Source: Caballeronia sp. Lep1P3 (GTDB lineage: Bacteria; Pseudomonadota; Gammaproteobacteria; Burkholderiales; Burkholderiaceae). Taken from it: DNA of 64,000 bases. The DNA is taken from the NCBI RefSeq assembly GCF_022879595.1, contig NZ_CP084269.1, forward strand, positions 186,001-250,000, read 5' to 3'. The position numbers and the translations under genes were made by a program. A model generated the notes under the pieces. It was not told the DNA's origin. It ran no database searches and was given only the letters and a program-made list of their open reading frames with translations. Shown in pieces: positions 63,194-64,000 of the stretch; position 1 is the first letter of the stretch, and each line of letters opens with the position of its first letter.

Positions 63194-64000
63194 TCACTCT
63201 TCTTCGGCGCTGCCTTTTCCGAGCTCTGCCTTCAAAACGAAGCTGTTCGCTGCGACATACTGCTGGCCAGGCGTCAAGCCCCTGAGGACTTCGATGACCC
63301 GTTCATCACGCCGACCGGTCTCGACCGCCTGAGCGACGAATCCCCTGGCCGATTGGACAAACACGGAAGGCGCCCCATCAACCTGCTGAAGGGCATCGCT
63401 CGCGACCGCGATCGGCACGTCCTGCGTACCGGCATTGACCGAGACATTGACGAACATGCCCGGTCGCCAGGCGCCATCAGGATTGGGAAGGACGACCCGC
63501 GCGGGCGCGGTGCGAGTCTGCTCGCCCAACAATGCGCCGACGTAGGCGACTGGGCCGCGCGAAGTGGATTCAAACGCAGCAGCGCTCACAGTCGCTTCGC
63601 GTCCGACGCGAACGTCGTTGAGCCGCTGTGCAGGCACGGCCATTTCCGCCCATACGCTGGAGAGGTCCGAGATAACAAAGACGTTGGCGTCCGCGGCGAT
63701 GGCCTCGCCCGGGGTTGCGTGCTTCTCGACCACGGTGCCTGCAAACGGCGCGCGCAGCTCATATTGGTTCAGGCTAGCGCCGCTCGCGGGAGCGTTGATT
63801 GCGGCGAGCTTCTGTCGAGCGTTCTGCGCCGCGATCTCCGCTTCGCGCAATTGCACTTGCGCCTGCAGGAAGTCCTGCTCGGCGGAGACGCGTTCTTTCC
63901 AGAGCGTCTGCTCCCGAGCGTAGGTTGTGCGTGCGGCCGACAGACGGCGCTCAGCCGTCAACAGTTCGCTACGAAGGTCCGCCAGACTCGTGCTCGCGAT
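63194..64000 (-). CDS. RND periplasmic adaptor protein CzcB/CusB type (partial)
   Basis: The frame is open to the right edge, so the N-terminus is outside the window. The visible part starts in a coiled-coil hairpin (SLADLRSELLTAERRLSAAR, QLREAEIAAQNARQKLAA). It continues with a lipoyl/barrel region (YELRAPFAGTVVEKHATPGE, VISDLSSVWAEMAVPAQRL) and the C-terminal domain with FVNVSVNAGTQDVPIAVASD. It links CzcA to an outer-membrane factor. It precedes the pump by 72 bases. Confidence 0.92.
   Translation of the reverse strand: MASTSLADLRSELLTAERRLSAARTTYAREQTLWKERVSAEQDFLQAQVQLREAEIAAQNARQKLAAINAPASGASLNQYELRAPFAGTVVEKHATPGEAIAADANVFVISDLSSVWAEMAVPAQRLNDVRVGREATVSAAAFESTSRGPVAYVGALLGEQTRTAPARVVLPNPDGAWRPGMFVNVSVNAGTQDVPIAVASDALQQVDGAPSVFVQSARGFVAQAVETGRRDERVIEVLRGLTPGQQYVAANSFVLKAELGKGSAEEE

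Overview
The window looks like part of a large plasmid (or plasmid-derived secondary replicon) of a Burkholderiaceae bacterium, most likely Paraburkholderia, Caballeronia or Burkholderia. The signs are high GC, several DUF4148 small exported proteins, a DUF3717-like protein, an iteron/Rep_3 origin with ParAB and palindromic centromere sites, and dense resistance transposons. The genus is inferred from gene content and was not tested.

Layout. 1-5.9 kb: minus-strand conjugation operon of VirB type (VirB8, VirB9, VirB10, two lytic transglycosylases, a VirB9/TcpQ-like hybrid and a TcpQ-like protein cut by the left edge). 6.2-13.1 kb: plasmid backbone, with a Rep_3 initiator, twelve direct iterons plus one inverted, parB-parA, a divergent ParB-like gene, and a centromere made of palindromes (core GTTTCCACGTGGAAAC) lying in duplicated modules. 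A consensus LexA box precedes one small gene here. 13.7-19.0 kb: accessory genes, namely a two-gene nucleotidyltransferase/DUF6602 operon (possible defence module), a ParDE toxin-antitoxin pair and small exported proteins. 19.4-21.4 kb: a large DUF3701-type tyrosine recombinase with a 12-6-12 inverted-repeat site upstream. 21.65-29.67 kb: a complete Tn3-family mercury transposon (tnpA, tnpR, res, merE-B-A-C-P-T, divergent merR).

29.7-31.9 kb: a promoter with a perfect palindromic operator drives a compact three-gene operon (predicted winged-helix regulator, AbiEii-like nucleotidyltransferase, PP2C-like phosphatase). This is the second candidate for an undescribed defence or toxin-antitoxin-like system. 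32-35.4 kb: csbD, two paralogous small genes, a DUF3717-like gene and a methyl-accepting chemotaxis protein that lacks its C-terminus. 35.4-39.8 kb: a Tn7-like transposition module (tnsA-like, tnsB, frameshifted tnsC, tniQ) whose apparent end abuts the truncated chemoreceptor. 40.0-45.0 kb: an arsenic operon (arsR-arsI-arsC-acr3-arsH-MFS-arsN), probably transposon cargo. 45.1-49.4 kb: a second DUF3701-type recombinase and an IS91-family element.

49.7-54.9 kb: mxaRSACKL, accessory genes for methanol dehydrogenase maturation, without the structural genes in view. 55.5-64 kb: two DUF4148 genes with near-identical promoter blocks, then a heavy-metal two-component system downstream of a CzcA/CusA-type RND pump and its periplasmic adaptor, which runs off the right edge. 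Overall the replicon carries self-transfer, maintenance, metal resistance (Hg, organomercury, As, divalent or monovalent metal efflux), C1-metabolism accessory genes and candidate defence operons. Several genes (merE, tnsC, the ars MFS gene, arsI) each carry one apparent indel in a short homopolymer or dinucleotide run, which could be real decay or sequencing error.
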